Program-made: the position numbers and the translations under genes
Notes under the pieces: model-generated
The model's database searches: none
Told to the model about the DNA's origin: nothing
What the model saw: only the letters and a program-made list of their open reading frames with translations
NCBI GenBank assembly: GCA_027366635.1
Contig: DAHXNE010000090.1
Coordinates: 17,961 to 81,960, forward strand
Length of the DNA: 64,000 bases
Direction of reading: 5' to 3'
DNA from: Gammaproteobacteria bacterium
GTDB lineage: Bacteria; Pseudomonadota; Gammaproteobacteria; Steroidobacterales; Steroidobacteraceae
In this document: positions 9,894-21,290 of the stretch, one piece after another
Layout of the letters: the number at the start of each line of letters is the position of its first letter
How positions within the stretch are numbered: position 1 is the stretch's first letter

Positions 9894-9916
9894 TATAATC
9901 GACACATAATCGGACA
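9894..9916 (+). promoter_or_regulatory. -10 box and tandem half-sites upstream of the FadR-type regulator
   Basis: A perfect TATAAT (9894-9899) precedes the regulator gene. ATAATCG occurs twice (9895-9901 and 9906-9912), 11 bp apart, placing both copies on the same DNA face. This overlaps the regulator's own -10, a layout that suits autorepression. No strong -35 is seen. Confidence 0.4.
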
Positions 9917-9936
9917 TCGGCGAGCCGAACGAGGCA

Positions 9937-10689
9937 TTGTTTGTGGCCCTCACCAGAATCCCGCGCGACCGCAATTTGACTTACGGCCTGGTGGAGTCGC
10001 TTGGCCAATTGATCGTCACCGGCGAGTTCGATGCCAAGGCCTTCCCTACCGAGGCGGAGTTATCCCGGCAGCACGGCACCAGCCGCTCGGTCACGCGCGA
10101 GGCGGTGAAGATGCTCACCGCCAAGGGGCTGCTGCAGGCGCGGCCCCGGCAGGGCACGAGCGTAACGCCCGAAGCGCAGTGGAATCTGCTCGATCCGGAC
10201 GTGTTGCGCTGGCTGCTCGAGCGCAAATTCTCGTTGCGCCTGCTTGCCGAGTTCACCGAGATGCGGTTGGCGATCGAGCCGGCGGCCGCGCGGCTCGCAG
10301 CCCGTCGCGCCGATCCCGACGCCGTCGCCAAGATCCGCGACGGGCTGCGGCGGATGATTGCCGCCGGGGCGGGCGATGAGGAGCCGGTGACCGCCGACAT
10401 TGCCTTCCACACGGCGATCCTGGCCGCGACCGGCAACCGCTTCTACGCGCAGCTCGATCCGCTCATCAACACCGCGCTCAGGATCTCGATCCGTTTCACC
10501 AACCGCATCAAGGGCCATGCCGCCGGCATCGCCGGCCATGAAGAAGTCCTCGACGCGATTGCGGCCGCGGACGCTGAGCGCGCTGGACTTGCGATGTACG
10601 CGTTGATTTCCGATGCGTTGGCGTTGATCGACGCCGCGGCGCCGCATCCGGATTCCGGCGCCCGCCGGCCGGTCCGCCGCACCGGTTGA
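9937..10689 (+). CDS. FadR/GntR-family transcriptional regulator (FCD domain)
   Basis: This 250-aa regulator has an N-terminal winged helix (roughly residues 10-80, with the recognition segment [25 protein letters not shown]). A helical FCD ligand domain follows, with the metal-site pattern DIAFHTAIL near 150 and a later histidine in [12 protein letters not shown] proteins typically sense sugar acids or other carboxylates. Divergence from the dehydratase suggests it controls that gene and perhaps the whole galactonate cluster. No ATG fits: TTG 9937 or GTG 9943 is the start, and the GAGG at 9931-9934 is 8 nt from the GTG, which I consider more likely. Confidence 0.88.
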   Translation: MFVALTRIPRDRNLTYGLVESLGQLIVTGEFDAKAFPTEAELSRQHGTSRSVTREAVKMLTAKGLLQARPRQGTSVTPEAQWNLLDPDVLRWLLERKFSLRLLAEFTEMRLAIEPAAARLAARRADPDAVAKIRDGLRRMIAAGAGDEEPVTADIAFHTAILAATGNRFYAQLDPLINTALRISIRFTNRIKGHAAGIAGHEEVLDAIAAADAERAGLAMYALISDALALIDAAAPHPDSGARRPVRRTG

Positions 10690-10828
10690 TCGGCCGGCGG
10701 CACCGACGCCGGGGATTTGACGTGCTGCGCCCGAGCGCGCGCATGGCTCGGGCCTAGTGGAAAACGCGGTGTCATAGCGGTGGCTAGCCCGGCACAATCC
10801 CGGCCAGGGCGGGGCGCGCGTGTCCCGG

Positions 10829-10884
10829 CCGCCGCAGCTGGCGGACGCTGGGCGGGGCAGGAGCCCCGACCCAGCGCTTCTCAA
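10829..10884. repeat. Dispersed structured repeat, copy A (two hairpins)
   Basis: A small hairpin (CCGCC/GGCGG arms, 10829-10844) is followed by a GC-rich near-perfect palindrome, CGCTGGGCGGGGC - AGGA - GCCCCGACCCAGCG (10846-10876), and then CTTCTCAAT. The same order occurs at 47308-47399, and the palindrome again at 47191-47228. The last 4 nt overlap the amidase stop codon. Confidence 0.75.
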
Positions 10885-12461
10885 TAGCCGCAGCGCGTTC
10901 GGCTCGGGTGCCAGTGCCGAACGTTGGGCGCGTAGGTCGGGGGCCTGAAGGCGCGCGCGGCCCGCTCGAACGCATAGGCGAAGCCGAGCAGCCGGGGCTC
11001 GGACCACTTTGGCCCGATGAACGACAGGCCCACCGGCAGGCCCTCGACCTGGCCCATCGGCACCGTGATGTAGGGGTAGCCGGCGACCGCCGGCAGTGTG
11101 CTGTCGCCGCCCTGGATCCCGACATCGCCGTTCACCAGGTCGATCACCGCCGCCGGATTCTGTGTCGGGGAGATCAGCGCCGCGACGTGATGCTCCGCCA
11201 GCAGCCGATCGATGCCATCCGGTCCGGCCAGGCGCAGGTTCGTGGCGCGCGCGCGGATATAGGCCGGGTCGTCCAACCCTTTGGTGCGCTCGGCCTGGAG
11301 GAACAGGCTCTGGCCGAACCAGCGCATCTCGCGCGGGTGCGTGTCATCGAAGGCGATCAGCCCGGCGAGCGTGCGGCTCTTGACCGTCGGGGGCGATCCG
11401 GCCAGATACTCATTCATGTCGACTTTCAGCTCAGTGAGCAGCACCAGGTTCTCGTTCTTCTCGAGCGGCGCCATGTGATAGTCGTCGACGTTGACCAGCA
11501 CGGCACCCTGGCGCTTCAGCAGCGCCAAGGCGTGGTGGAACACCGCGAGCGTCTTGGGCGAGAAATTCTTCAGGAGGAACTGCGCGATCCCGAGCCGCAC
11601 GCCCGCCAGGGCATGGGGATTGAGTGCGGCGACGTAGTTGCCGCGATGTGCGTCGGCGTGCGCGGTGGCCGGGTCGGTCGGGTCCGAGCCGGCCATGACA
11701 GTCAGCAGCATGGCTGCGCCGCGCACGGTATGGGTGATGGGACCGGCGGTGTCCTGTGTGCGGCTGATCGGGACGATGCCGGTGCGCGACACCAGTCCCA
11801 CCGTCGGCTTCAATCCGACCACGCCGTTCATCGATGCGGGGCAGCTGATCGAGCCGTCGGTCTCGGTGCCGATGGCCGCGGGCGCCAGGCCGGCCGCAAC
11901 GCCCGCCGCCGGGCCCGAACTGGAGCCGCAGGCGGTGCGATCCAGCATGTAGGGATTGCGGGTCAGGCCGCCGACGGCGCTCCAACCGCTGACGGAATGG
12001 GCGGAGCGGATGTTGGCCCATTCCGAGAGATTTGCTCGGCCGAGAATCACCACGCCGGCGCGGCGCAGGTTGCGGATTACCGTGGCGCTGACCGAGCGGA
12101 CATTATTCGCCAACGCCAGCGAGCCGGCCGTGGTGGGTAGCCCCGCGATGTCGATGTTGTCCTTGACCAGCACCGGGATCCCATCGAGCGGCCCGAGCGG
12201 ATGGCCGGCGGCGCGGCGCGCGTCCGAGGCGCGCGCCTCGGCCATGGCGCGCGGGTTCAGGGCGATGACCGCGTGGATTCTCGGATTGATGCGGGCGATG
12301 CGCGCCGTGTAGAGGCGCACCAACGTTTGCGCGCTCACCCGGTGGGCGGCGAGATCCGCCGAGAGGCGCGGGACCGTGGCACAGGTGAGATTGAGGGCGT
12401 GCGCCGTGCCGAACACGAGACAACACAGCGCGCTGGCGCTGATCGCGACTCTGCTACGCAT
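10881..12461 (-). CDS. Secreted amidase (amidase-signature family)
   Basis: This 526-aa protein hydrolyses a C-N amide bond of unknown substrate. An N-terminal signal peptide ([18 protein letters not shown], cleavage near AHA) points to the periplasm. The Ser-cisSer-Lys triad is present: K100 in VLVKDNID, serines 180-182 in ACGSSSGP and nucleophile S204 in TETDGSIS. The nearest families are the periplasmic amidases of Xanthomonadales often annotated as glutamyl-tRNA amidotransferase subunit A; the signal peptide and lack of GatB/C neighbours argue against that role. The ATG at 12461 is chosen for the signal peptide. The C-terminus ends inside a dispersed repeat. Confidence 0.87.
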   Translation of the reverse strand: MRSRVAISASALCCLVFGTAHALNLTCATVPRLSADLAAHRVSAQTLVRLYTARIARINPRIHAVIALNPRAMAEARASDARRAAGHPLGPLDGIPVLVKDNIDIAGLPTTAGSLALANNVRSVSATVIRNLRRAGVVILGRANLSEWANIRSAHSVSGWSAVGGLTRNPYMLDRTACGSSSGPAAGVAAGLAPAAIGTETDGSISCPASMNGVVGLKPTVGLVSRTGIVPISRTQDTAGPITHTVRGAAMLLTVMAGSDPTDPATAHADAHRGNYVAALNPHALAGVRLGIAQFLLKNFSPKTLAVFHHALALLKRQGAVLVNVDDYHMAPLEKNENLVLLTELKVDMNEYLAGSPPTVKSRTLAGLIAFDDTHPREMRWFGQSLFLQAERTKGLDDPAYIRARATNLRLAGPDGIDRLLAEHHVAALISPTQNPAAVIDLVNGDVGIQGGDSTLPAVAGYPYITVPMGQVEGLPVGLSFIGPKWSEPRLLGFAYAFERAARAFRPPTYAPNVRHWHPSRTRCGY

Positions 12462-12656
12462 GTCGATCCCCCGGAGAATGGTCGCTTGCGCATTGTAGCC
12501 CAGACTTGGACCGGCGATGAGCTGTTCCTGGCTGCACACGCGTGACCTCGGTCCCGCAGGACCGTTCATCCGGGTCGCGCTTCTTGGGCGGCCGGACTTG
12601 CCTCGCTCGGCTGGTACGAGTGTCGCCGGCGCCGGGGTGAGCGCGGCGCCCCGAGC

Positions 12657-12968
12657 TCAGTCCGGTTGCTCGATGAGGATACGGTCCGCCTCGATCCGCA
12701 CCGCGTAGGTGCGCAGCGGCTCGTAGGCCGGAGGCGACAGGGCCTCTCCGGTGCGCAGGCAGAATCGCGCGCCGTGGCGGGGGCAGATAATCTGGCAGGA
12801 CTGCACCTCAGCGCCCGTTAGGCGCTCCCCATCGTGGGTGCAAACGTCGTCGATCGCATAGACGGACTCGCCGCAGCGCACGACCAGCACTGGCTGCCCG
12901 TCGAGGTCGGCCTCCAGGGGCTCCTGCTCGGTCAGCGCTGCGACCGCTCCGGCGTCAATCCATCCCAT
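12657..12968 (-). CDS. Rieske-type [2Fe-2S] ferredoxin of the SUF operon
   Basis: This 103-aa single-domain Rieske protein has cluster ligands C43/H45 (CTHDG) and C62/H65 (CPRHGARF). The length fits NirD/BphF-like soluble ferredoxins, an electron carrier. It is the last gene of the SUF operon, and its ATG overlaps the sufT stop (TGATG), so it is made with the Fe-S assembly machinery. Possible roles are electron supply for cluster assembly or service as a local acceptor. The start at 12968 is preferred over an upstream ATG lying inside sufT. Confidence 0.88.
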   Translation of the reverse strand: MGWIDAGAVAALTEQEPLEADLDGQPVLVVRCGESVYAIDDVCTHDGERLTGAEVQSCQIICPRHGARFCLRTGEALSPPAYEPLRTYAVRIEADRILIEQPD

Positions 12969-13519
12969 CAATACATCCCCGTCTGCAGGCGAGCCGCCTC
13001 CGACATCATGCTCTGGTTCCACGGCGGATCGAACGTCAGCTCGACCCTGGCTTCGTGCACCGTGGGGATGCGTTCGATCTTGTCGCGCACATCATCGACC
13101 AGGATTTCTCCCATTCCGCAGCCTGGCGCGGTCAGGGTCAGCTTGACCTCGATGCTGCGTGTGCCATCGTCGTTCGCCACGACGTCGCAGCCGTAGACCA
13201 GGCCCAGGTCGACGATGTTGATGGGTATCTCCGGGTCGTAACAGGTGCGCATCTGTTCCCAGGCGAGCTCACGCACGTCTTCCTCGGTGGCGTTCGGCGG
13301 CAGCTCCGGCGGCTTGACCGGCTCGTGTCCGATCGACTCGGCATCTTCGCCGCTGATGCGAAATAGATTGCCCTCGATGTACACCGTGAAGCTGCCGCCC
13401 AGCGCCTGGGTGATGTAGCCCGACTGGCCCGGCTGGAGGGTGACTTCCGTGCCCGCTGGCACGATGACCGCGCGCACTTCGCGCTGGACGACGAACGGTT
13501 CGCTTTCATGGCCGCGCAT
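12968..13519 (-). CDS. sufT: SUF-associated Fe-S assembly protein SufT
   Basis: This 183-aa protein carries a C-terminal MIP18/DUF59 domain, with YDPEIPINIVDLGLVYG and the conserved TAPGCGMGEIL. The N-terminal region (FVVQREVRAVIVPAGTEVTL) is typical of the SufT form. SufT helps maturation of Fe-S proteins when demand is high. The first ATG after the sufU stop (13519) gives the usual length. It is followed by the coupled Rieske gene. Confidence 0.9.
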   Translation of the reverse strand: MRGHESEPFVVQREVRAVIVPAGTEVTLQPGQSGYITQALGGSFTVYIEGNLFRISGEDAESIGHEPVKPPELPPNATEEDVRELAWEQMRTCYDPEIPINIVDLGLVYGCDVVANDDGTRSIEVKLTLTAPGCGMGEILVDDVRDKIERIPTVHEARVELTFDPPWNQSMMSEAARLQTGMY

Positions 13520-13529
13520 GATTGAATGC

Positions 13530-13976
13530 TCATTCCGTCGAGACGGCGTCCGCGCTGTGCTCGAGCGCGGCGTTGAGTGTATGCCAACACAGCGTCGCGC
13601 ATTTGACGCGGGCGGGGAATTCGCTGACACCAGCGAGCGCGGCAAGCTTGCCGAGCGAGGCGTCAGACGCCGCGACGTGCGGCTGGGTCAGCAGCGTATG
13701 GATACGCTCGTAGAGCTGCTGGATCGCAACTCGGTCCTTGCCCTTGACCGCTTCGGTCATCAGCGAAGCCGAGGCGGTCGAGATGGCGCAGCCTTTGCCC
13801 TCGAAGCGGATGTCCGCGACGCGATCGCCATCGAGGCGAAGCCACACGGTCAGTCGGTCGCCGCACAGGGGATTGTGGCCGTCGGCGTGCGCATCGGGAT
13901 GCGTCAAGACGCCGAAATTGCGCGGCTGACGGTTGTGATCCAGGATGACGTCACGATAGAGATCCTTCAGGTCCAT
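13530..13976 (-). CDS. sufU: SufU-type sulfur acceptor / scaffold protein
   Basis: This 148-aa protein resembles IscU/SufU. In the SUF system it takes persulfide from SufS through a zinc-bound site. The zinc ligands C38, D40, C63 and C126 match the Bacillus SufU pattern (LCGD, GKGCAIS, CATLC). The insertion between the second and third cysteines is the SufU type. Its ATG overlaps the sufS stop (TGATG). No sufE is present in the operon, consistent with SufU replacing it. Confidence 0.93.
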   Translation of the reverse strand: MDLKDLYRDVILDHNRQPRNFGVLTHPDAHADGHNPLCGDRLTVWLRLDGDRVADIRFEGKGCAISTASASLMTEAVKGKDRVAIQQLYERIHTLLTQPHVAASDASLGKLAALAGVSEFPARVKCATLCWHTLNAALEHSADAVSTE

Positions 13977-15223
13977 CAGCTGAATACCTCGCGGGCTTTC
14001 TCCAGCGCGGCCACCAACGCGGCAACGTCCGCCTCGGTGTTGTAACAGCCGAAGGACGCACGGGCCGTGGCCGGAATATCGAAGAAGGTCATCACCGGCA
14101 TGGCGCAGTGATGGCCGGTGCGGATGGCTACCCCCTGGCTGTCCAGGATGGTTCCCAGGTCGTGCGGATGGCAGCCGCGCATCGTGAACGACAGTACCGC
14201 CGCCTTGTGCGCCGCCGTGCCGATGATCTCGATGCCGGGCAGCCGCTCGATGGCGGCGGTGGCCTGCGTGAGCAGGTGCCGCTCGTGCGCCGCGAGCGCC
14301 TCTAGGCCCAGGCTCTCGAGATAGTCCATCGCCGCGGCGAGCCCGACCGCTCCGGAGATGTTCGGCGTGCCGGCCTCGAACTTCCACGGCAGCTCATTGT
14401 ACGTGGTGCGCTCGAACGACACGGTGCGGATCATCTCGCCGCCGCCCTGCCAGGGGGGCATTTCCGCGAGCAGTTCCTCACGGCCGTACAACACCCCGAT
14501 GCCCGTCGGCCCGTAGAGCTTGTGGCCCGAGAAGGCATAGAAATCACAGCCGAGCTCGCGCACGTCGATCGGCGAGTGGGCGACCGCCTGGGCGCCGTCG
14601 ATCAACACGAGCGCGCCGCACGAATGCGCCGCTTGCACGATACGCTCGACGGGGACGATGGTCCCGAGCGCATTCGATACGTGCGCCACGGCAACCAGTC
14701 GGGTACGCGCGTTCAGCAGCCCGAGTAATGACTCGAGCTCGACTTCGCCGCGGCGGTTGATCGGTGCAACCTTGAGCGTGCATCCGGTCTGCTCGCAGAC
14801 CATCTGCCAGGGCACGATGTTGGCATGGTGCTCCAGCGCGCTGATCAGGATCTCATCGCCCTTGCCGAGGCGCGCGCGGCCGAAGGACTGCGCGACGAGG
14901 TTGATGCCTTCCGTGGTGCCGCGCACGAACACGATCTCTCGAGTCGAACGGGCGTTGATGAAGCGCCGCGCCCGCTCGCGCGCGCCCTCGAACGCATCGG
15001 TCGCGGCCTGACTGAGCGTGTGCACGCCACGGTGCACATTGGCGTGGATGTGAGTTTCGTAGTACTCGACCGCGCGCAGCACAGCGAGCGGGCGTTGGCT
15101 GGAGGCGGCGCTGTCGAGGTACACCAGCGGCCGCCCATTGATGTGCTGCTCGAGGATGGGGAAGTCGCGCCGTACCTGCGCGGCATCGAAGCCGCGGGCG
15201 GCGGAGGCACGAGGGGCGGCCAT
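13976..15223 (-). CDS. sufS: Cysteine desulfurase SufS
   Basis: This 415-aa PLP enzyme of the class II cysteine desulfurase group donates sulfur for Fe-S clusters. The PLP lysine is K235 in FSGHKLYGPTG, and the persulfide cysteine is C373 in RTGHHCAMP. Length fits SufS. The ATG at 15223 overlaps the sufD stop (TGATG) and the stop overlaps the sufU ATG the same way, so the genes are translationally coupled on both sides. Confidence 0.95.
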   Translation of the reverse strand: MAAPRASAARGFDAAQVRRDFPILEQHINGRPLVYLDSAASSQRPLAVLRAVEYYETHIHANVHRGVHTLSQAATDAFEGARERARRFINARSTREIVFVRGTTEGINLVAQSFGRARLGKGDEILISALEHHANIVPWQMVCEQTGCTLKVAPINRRGEVELESLLGLLNARTRLVAVAHVSNALGTIVPVERIVQAAHSCGALVLIDGAQAVAHSPIDVRELGCDFYAFSGHKLYGPTGIGVLYGREELLAEMPPWQGGGEMIRTVSFERTTYNELPWKFEAGTPNISGAVGLAAAMDYLESLGLEALAAHERHLLTQATAAIERLPGIEIIGTAAHKAAVLSFTMRGCHPHDLGTILDSQGVAIRTGHHCAMPVMTFFDIPATARASFGCYNTEADVAALVAALEKAREVFS

Positions 15224-16511
15224 CAGAGCAGCTCCTTGAGGGCTGCGGCGCCGCTCATCTGCTCGGCAAGATCGCGCTCGATCTGCCGGCGGAGCTCGGT
15301 GCGCTCGATCTTGGCAACCACGTCCTCCAGGAATGCCCATTTGAGCAAGTGATGGGCGGTCTGCGGTGCGATACCACGCGACAGCAGGTAGAACAGCATG
15401 TTCTCATCGAGCTTGCCGGCGGTCGCGCCGTGGCTGCACCGGACCTCGTCGGTGTAAATCTCCAGCTGCGGACGCAGGTCGATTTCGGCCTGTGGGCCGT
15501 CGAGCAATCCACGCAGCGATTGGCGGGAGTCGGTGCCGCGCGCCCGCTCGCGCACCGCGATCTTGCCGTTGAATGCCACGCGCGCCCGTCCCGAGGCGAT
15601 GCCGCGGAATATCTCGGTCGTGCGCGTGTCCGGCGCCACGTGCTCGCTGAGGGCGTACATATCGTGGCTCTGCTGATGATCCCCGAGCGCCGCGGCCCAA
15701 AGCGCCAACTCCGCGCCCGCGCCGACGAGGCGAACGTGCACTGTCGAGCGCGCCGTCAGCGCGCCGGTGCCGACGGTCAGCAGGTGATAGCGGGCATGCG
15801 CGCCCAGCTGCGCCGCGAGCGTGTCGAACCAGGCGGCGCGCGGCGCGCTTTGCTGCAGGCGGTAGTGAGTCAGGCGCGCGTTCTCGCCGACATCGACACG
15901 TACGGCGCTGTTGACCAGGCTCGCCGCTTCGGGTGCGCCTATGTGCCGCTCCAGCACGGTCAGATCGGCGCCTGTCTCGAGGACTACACGTACGCGCGGA
16001 TACGATGCGCCGTCCTCGGCGCTGGCGGTCGCCACGAACAGCAGTTCGATGCCCGAGGGCGCGGCGTTCGCGCGCACTACGATCGAGAGCGCATCCGTGG
16101 CAAAGGCCTCGTTGAGCAGTGCCAGGCGTGTCTCGGGCACGTCCGGGTTCAGGTGCCAAGTGTCGCCGTCCGAGGGCTTGCAGGTGCGCAGGCTCCGTAC
16201 GGTGACGCTCGGGTCCGAGGCCGCGGCCGCCGATGCCAGCACTCCGTCGACGAATACGTAGCGCACGAATCCCGGTGGCGCCTCCGGCAGCGGCGGCATG
16301 GCCCGGCCGTGTGTCTCGACCGGCGCGAAGCGGGCGTGCTCGAGGACGCGCAGGTTCGTGTAGCGCCAGTTCTCCTCACGGGTGGCCGGCAGACCCTGCG
16401 CACAGAGCCGCTCGATCGCCTCTGCCCGGCGATCGGACTCGATGACACTCGTGGGCAGCGCGGCGCGTACCGCGCCGTATTCCCTCCTGATCTGTTCGGT
16501 TACCGCCGGGC

Positions 16512-16515
<4 letters not shown>
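15223..16515 (-). CDS. sufD: Fe-S cluster assembly scaffold subunit SufD
   Basis: This 430-aa right-handed beta-helix protein pairs with SufB and SufC in the SufBC2D scaffold. The C-terminal half has the family segments DEVRCSHGATAGKLDENMLF (near 366-385) and LLSRGIAPQTAHHLL; the N-terminal half is divergent, as usual. The ATG overlaps the sufC stop by 4 nt (ATGA). Confidence 0.93.
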
Positions 16516-17261
<746 letters not shown>

Positions 17262-17278
17262 GCTGGTGACCTGCGTTT

Positions 17279-18724
<1,446 letters not shown>

Positions 18725-18748
18725 GTCCTAAATCAAGCCAATTGGGGA

Positions 18749-19234
18749 TCAGGCGTTTGGGATGCGCAGCAGTGCCGGCGACATCGACGCCTTTACGTCG
18801 CGCTCCAGCATCGGCAGGTGGGTATGGATGGGATCGATGCCCGCCAGTTGCGCCAGGCTGACGTCACCGAGGGAGCGCCGGATGGCCAGGTTCAGCCGCT
18901 GCCACGTACGTCCGACGCGGCAGGTCTGCTCGATCTCGCAGTGGCCGAGGGCCACCGCGCAGTCGGTGAGCGCCACCGGGCCCTCGAGCGCATCGAGAAT
19001 GGCGGCCGCGCTGATCTGCGTCGCCGGGCGCGCCAATTGATAGCCGCCGTGCAGCCCCCGGGTCGAGACGACCAGTCCCGCCCGCTGCAGCTGCTTCAGC
19101 AGTTTGCTCACGGTCGGCGCTGCGACGTGCGTCTGCTGCGCGAGCGCCGCGGCCGTGTGCAAGCCCTCGGGCTGCGCGGCAAGCACGGCCAGCAGCACCG
19201 TGGCGTAATCTGTGAGCCGGCTGATACGGACCAT
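18749..19234 (-). CDS. Rrf2-family Fe-S sensing regulator of the SUF operon
   Basis: This 161-aa Rrf2/IscR-like repressor has an N-terminal winged helix (residues 1-60, MVRISRLTDYATVLLAVLA) and three cysteines at C92, C99 and C105 that match the IscR cluster ligand positions. It is the first gene of the suf operon and probably autoregulates through the site at 19251-19275. I chose ATG 19234; a TTG at 19252 would start inside that operator. Confidence 0.92.
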   Translation of the reverse strand: MVRISRLTDYATVLLAVLAAQPEGLHTAAALAQQTHVAAPTVSKLLKQLQRAGLVVSTRGLHGGYQLARPATQISAAAILDALEGPVALTDCAVALGHCEIEQTCRVGRTWQRLNLAIRRSLGDVSLAQLAGIDPIHTHLPMLERDVKASMSPALLRIPNA

Positions 19235-19250
19235 CCGGAATATCCTCTTC

Positions 19251-19275
19251 AACTAGGACTATTTTAGTACTAATT
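19251..19275. promoter_or_regulatory. IscR type-1-like operator before the suf operon
   Basis: The imperfect palindrome has arms AACTAGGACTA and TAGTACTAATT around TTT. On the minus strand the core TACTAAAATAGTC matches the published IscR type-1 core GACTRWWWYAGTC at 12 of 13 positions. It lies 17-41 nt before the regulator ATG, as expected for autorepression. Confidence 0.6.
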
Positions 19276-19399
19276 GGGGCGGGAACCAAGGGCATGCAGG
19301 GCCGCCCATTTGGTATTCTTGCCCTTCCCGTGGCGCGCTACAGAGTCAGCCGATACATCGGCGCGCGCGGCCGAATCCATTCTGTCGCGGAGAATCGTC

Positions 19400-20422
19400 A
19401 TGAATCGAAGTGAGCTTGCTCGAATCGCTCAGGCAATGGTGGTCACAGGCAAGGGACTTCTGGCGGCCGATGAGAGTACCGGAACGATCCGCAAACGTTT
19501 CGAGGCCATCAAGCTCGAATCCACCGAGGAACATCGGCGGGCCTACCGTGAGCTGCTGTTCACCACGCCTGGCGCGCCCGAATGGATCAGCGGCGTCATT
19601 CTCTACGACGAGACGATCCGGCAGAAGACGGCCGACGGCCGGCCGTTTGCCCAGTACCTGACCCAGCAGGGCATCATTCCGGGCATCAAGGTCGATCTGG
19701 GCGCGAAGCCGCTGGCCGGCTTCCCGGGTGAGACCATCACCGAGGGGCTGGACGGCCTGCGCGAGCGGCTGATCGAGTATCGCAAGCTTGGCGCACGCTT
19801 CGCCAAATGGCGCGCGGTCATTGACATCGGCGCGGGAATTCCCACGTCATTCGCTATCGAGGCGAACGCCCATGCGCTGGCGCGGTATGCCGCGCTCTGC
19901 CAGGAGAACGAGATCGTGCCAATCGTCGAGCCGGAAGTGCTGATGGATGGCGATCATTCGATCGAGCGCTGCGAGGAAGTGACGGCTGCGACGCTGAGCT
20001 GTGTGTTCAAGCGGCTGCAGGATCATCGGGTGGAGCTCGAAGGCATGGTGCTGAAGCCGAACATGGTGATCTCCGGCAAGAAGGCCGCACGCCGCGCCTC
20101 CCCGGAGACGGTGGCGCAGGCCACGGTGCGCTGCCTGAAGCGCCATGTGCCGCCGGCGGTGCCCGGAATCGCCTTCCTCTCCGGCGGCCAGTCGCCGCAG
20201 GAGGCCACGCTGCACCTGTCGCTGATCAATCGTCTGGGGCCGCTGCCCTGGTCGCTGACGTTCAGCTACGGGCGTGCACTGCAGGAGACCGCGATCGAGG
20301 CCTGGGCCGGGCGCAGCGGTGACTTCAAGGCCGGTCAGCAGGAGTTCGCGCACCGAGCCCGACTGAACGGGCTCGCGGCCGCCGGCCGCTACACTGCGGA
20401 CATGGAACAGCACGCCGCTTGA
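19400..20422 (+). CDS. Class I fructose-bisphosphate aldolase
   Basis: This 340-aa aldolase of the animal-like class I family interconverts fructose-1,6-bisphosphate with the two triose phosphates. The Schiff-base lysine is K219 in LKPNMVISGKKA. Other active-site positions are K137 (FAKWRAV) and E177/E179 (VEPEV), and the N-terminal AADESTGTI (23-31) is the family hallmark. Length is normal for bacterial members. I use ATG 19400, preceded by GGAG at 19390; the open frame extends upstream without homology. It is 31 nt before mlaF and may be co-transcribed with it. Confidence 0.94.
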   Translation: MNRSELARIAQAMVVTGKGLLAADESTGTIRKRFEAIKLESTEEHRRAYRELLFTTPGAPEWISGVILYDETIRQKTADGRPFAQYLTQQGIIPGIKVDLGAKPLAGFPGETITEGLDGLRERLIEYRKLGARFAKWRAVIDIGAGIPTSFAIEANAHALARYAALCQENEIVPIVEPEVLMDGDHSIERCEEVTAATLSCVFKRLQDHRVELEGMVLKPNMVISGKKAARRASPETVAQATVRCLKRHVPPAVPGIAFLSGGQSPQEATLHLSLINRLGPLPWSLTFSYGRALQETAIEAWAGRSGDFKAGQQEFAHRARLNGLAAAGRYTADMEQHAA

Positions 20423-20453
20423 GCCCTCAGGACACCAGGACGAAAGATCCCGC

Positions 20454-21290
20454 GTGAGCGATTATCAAAGCAATCCGGGAGCGGATGCGCCCGAAGTGGT
20501 GATCGACGCCCGTGGCGTGCATTACGCCATCGGGAACCGGCCGATCTTCGATGGGCTCGATCTGACCGTGAAACGCGGTCTGATCACCGCCGTCATGGGG
20601 CCGAGCGGAACGGGCAAGACGACGCTGTTGCGGCTGATTACCGGGGAGATCCACGCCGGCAGCGGCCGGGTGGCGGTGTTCGGCCAGGACATTGGCGCTC
20701 TGAGGACCCGCGAGCTGTACGCGACCCGCCGGCGCATGGGTGTGCTGTTCCAGAACGGTGCGCTCCTGACCGACCTCGACGTGTACGAAAACGTGGCCTT
20801 CCCGGTTCGTGAGCACACGGATCTGCCCGAGTCGCTGATCCGCAAGCTGGTGCTCACCAAGCTCGAGGCGGTGGGGCTGCGTGGGGCGGCCGAGCTGATG
20901 CCGGCGGAGCTCTCCGGCGGTATGGCCCGGCGCGTGGCGCTGGCGCGCGCCATCGTCACGGATCCGGAAATACTGATCTATGACGAGCCGTTCGTCGGGC
21001 TCGATCCGATCTCTCTGGGGGTGATCTTGCGCCTGGTGAAGCAGATGAACGATGCGCTGAAGATCACCAGCGTGGTCGTCTCGCATGACGTCCACGAGAT
21101 CGCCACCATCGCCGATTACACCTACCTGCTCTCGGACGGCAAGGTGGTCGCCTCCGGCACGCCTGCGGAGCTGGCGCGCAGCGATTCGGCAACCGTGCAA
21201 CAGTTCATGACCGGCGGCGCGGAGGGGCCGGTGCGCTTTCATTATCCGGCCCCTGATTACGCCGAGCAGCTCATGGAGGTCTCGCGATGA
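20454..21290 (+). CDS. mlaF: Phospholipid ABC transporter ATP-binding protein MlaF
   Basis: This 278-aa ATPase powers the inner-membrane MlaFEDB complex that moves phospholipids between the membranes. Walker A is GPSGTGKTT (49-57), the signature is LSGGMARRVALARA and Walker B is ILIYDEPFVGLDP. The start is GTG 20454. The stop overlaps the mlaE ATG (ATGA). Confidence 0.95.
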   Translation: MSDYQSNPGADAPEVVIDARGVHYAIGNRPIFDGLDLTVKRGLITAVMGPSGTGKTTLLRLITGEIHAGSGRVAVFGQDIGALRTRELYATRRRMGVLFQNGALLTDLDVYENVAFPVREHTDLPESLIRKLVLTKLEAVGLRGAAELMPAELSGGMARRVALARAIVTDPEILIYDEPFVGLDPISLGVILRLVKQMNDALKITSVVVSHDVHEIATIADYTYLLSDGKVVASGTPAELARSDSATVQQFMTGGAEGPVRFHYPAPDYAEQLMEVSR

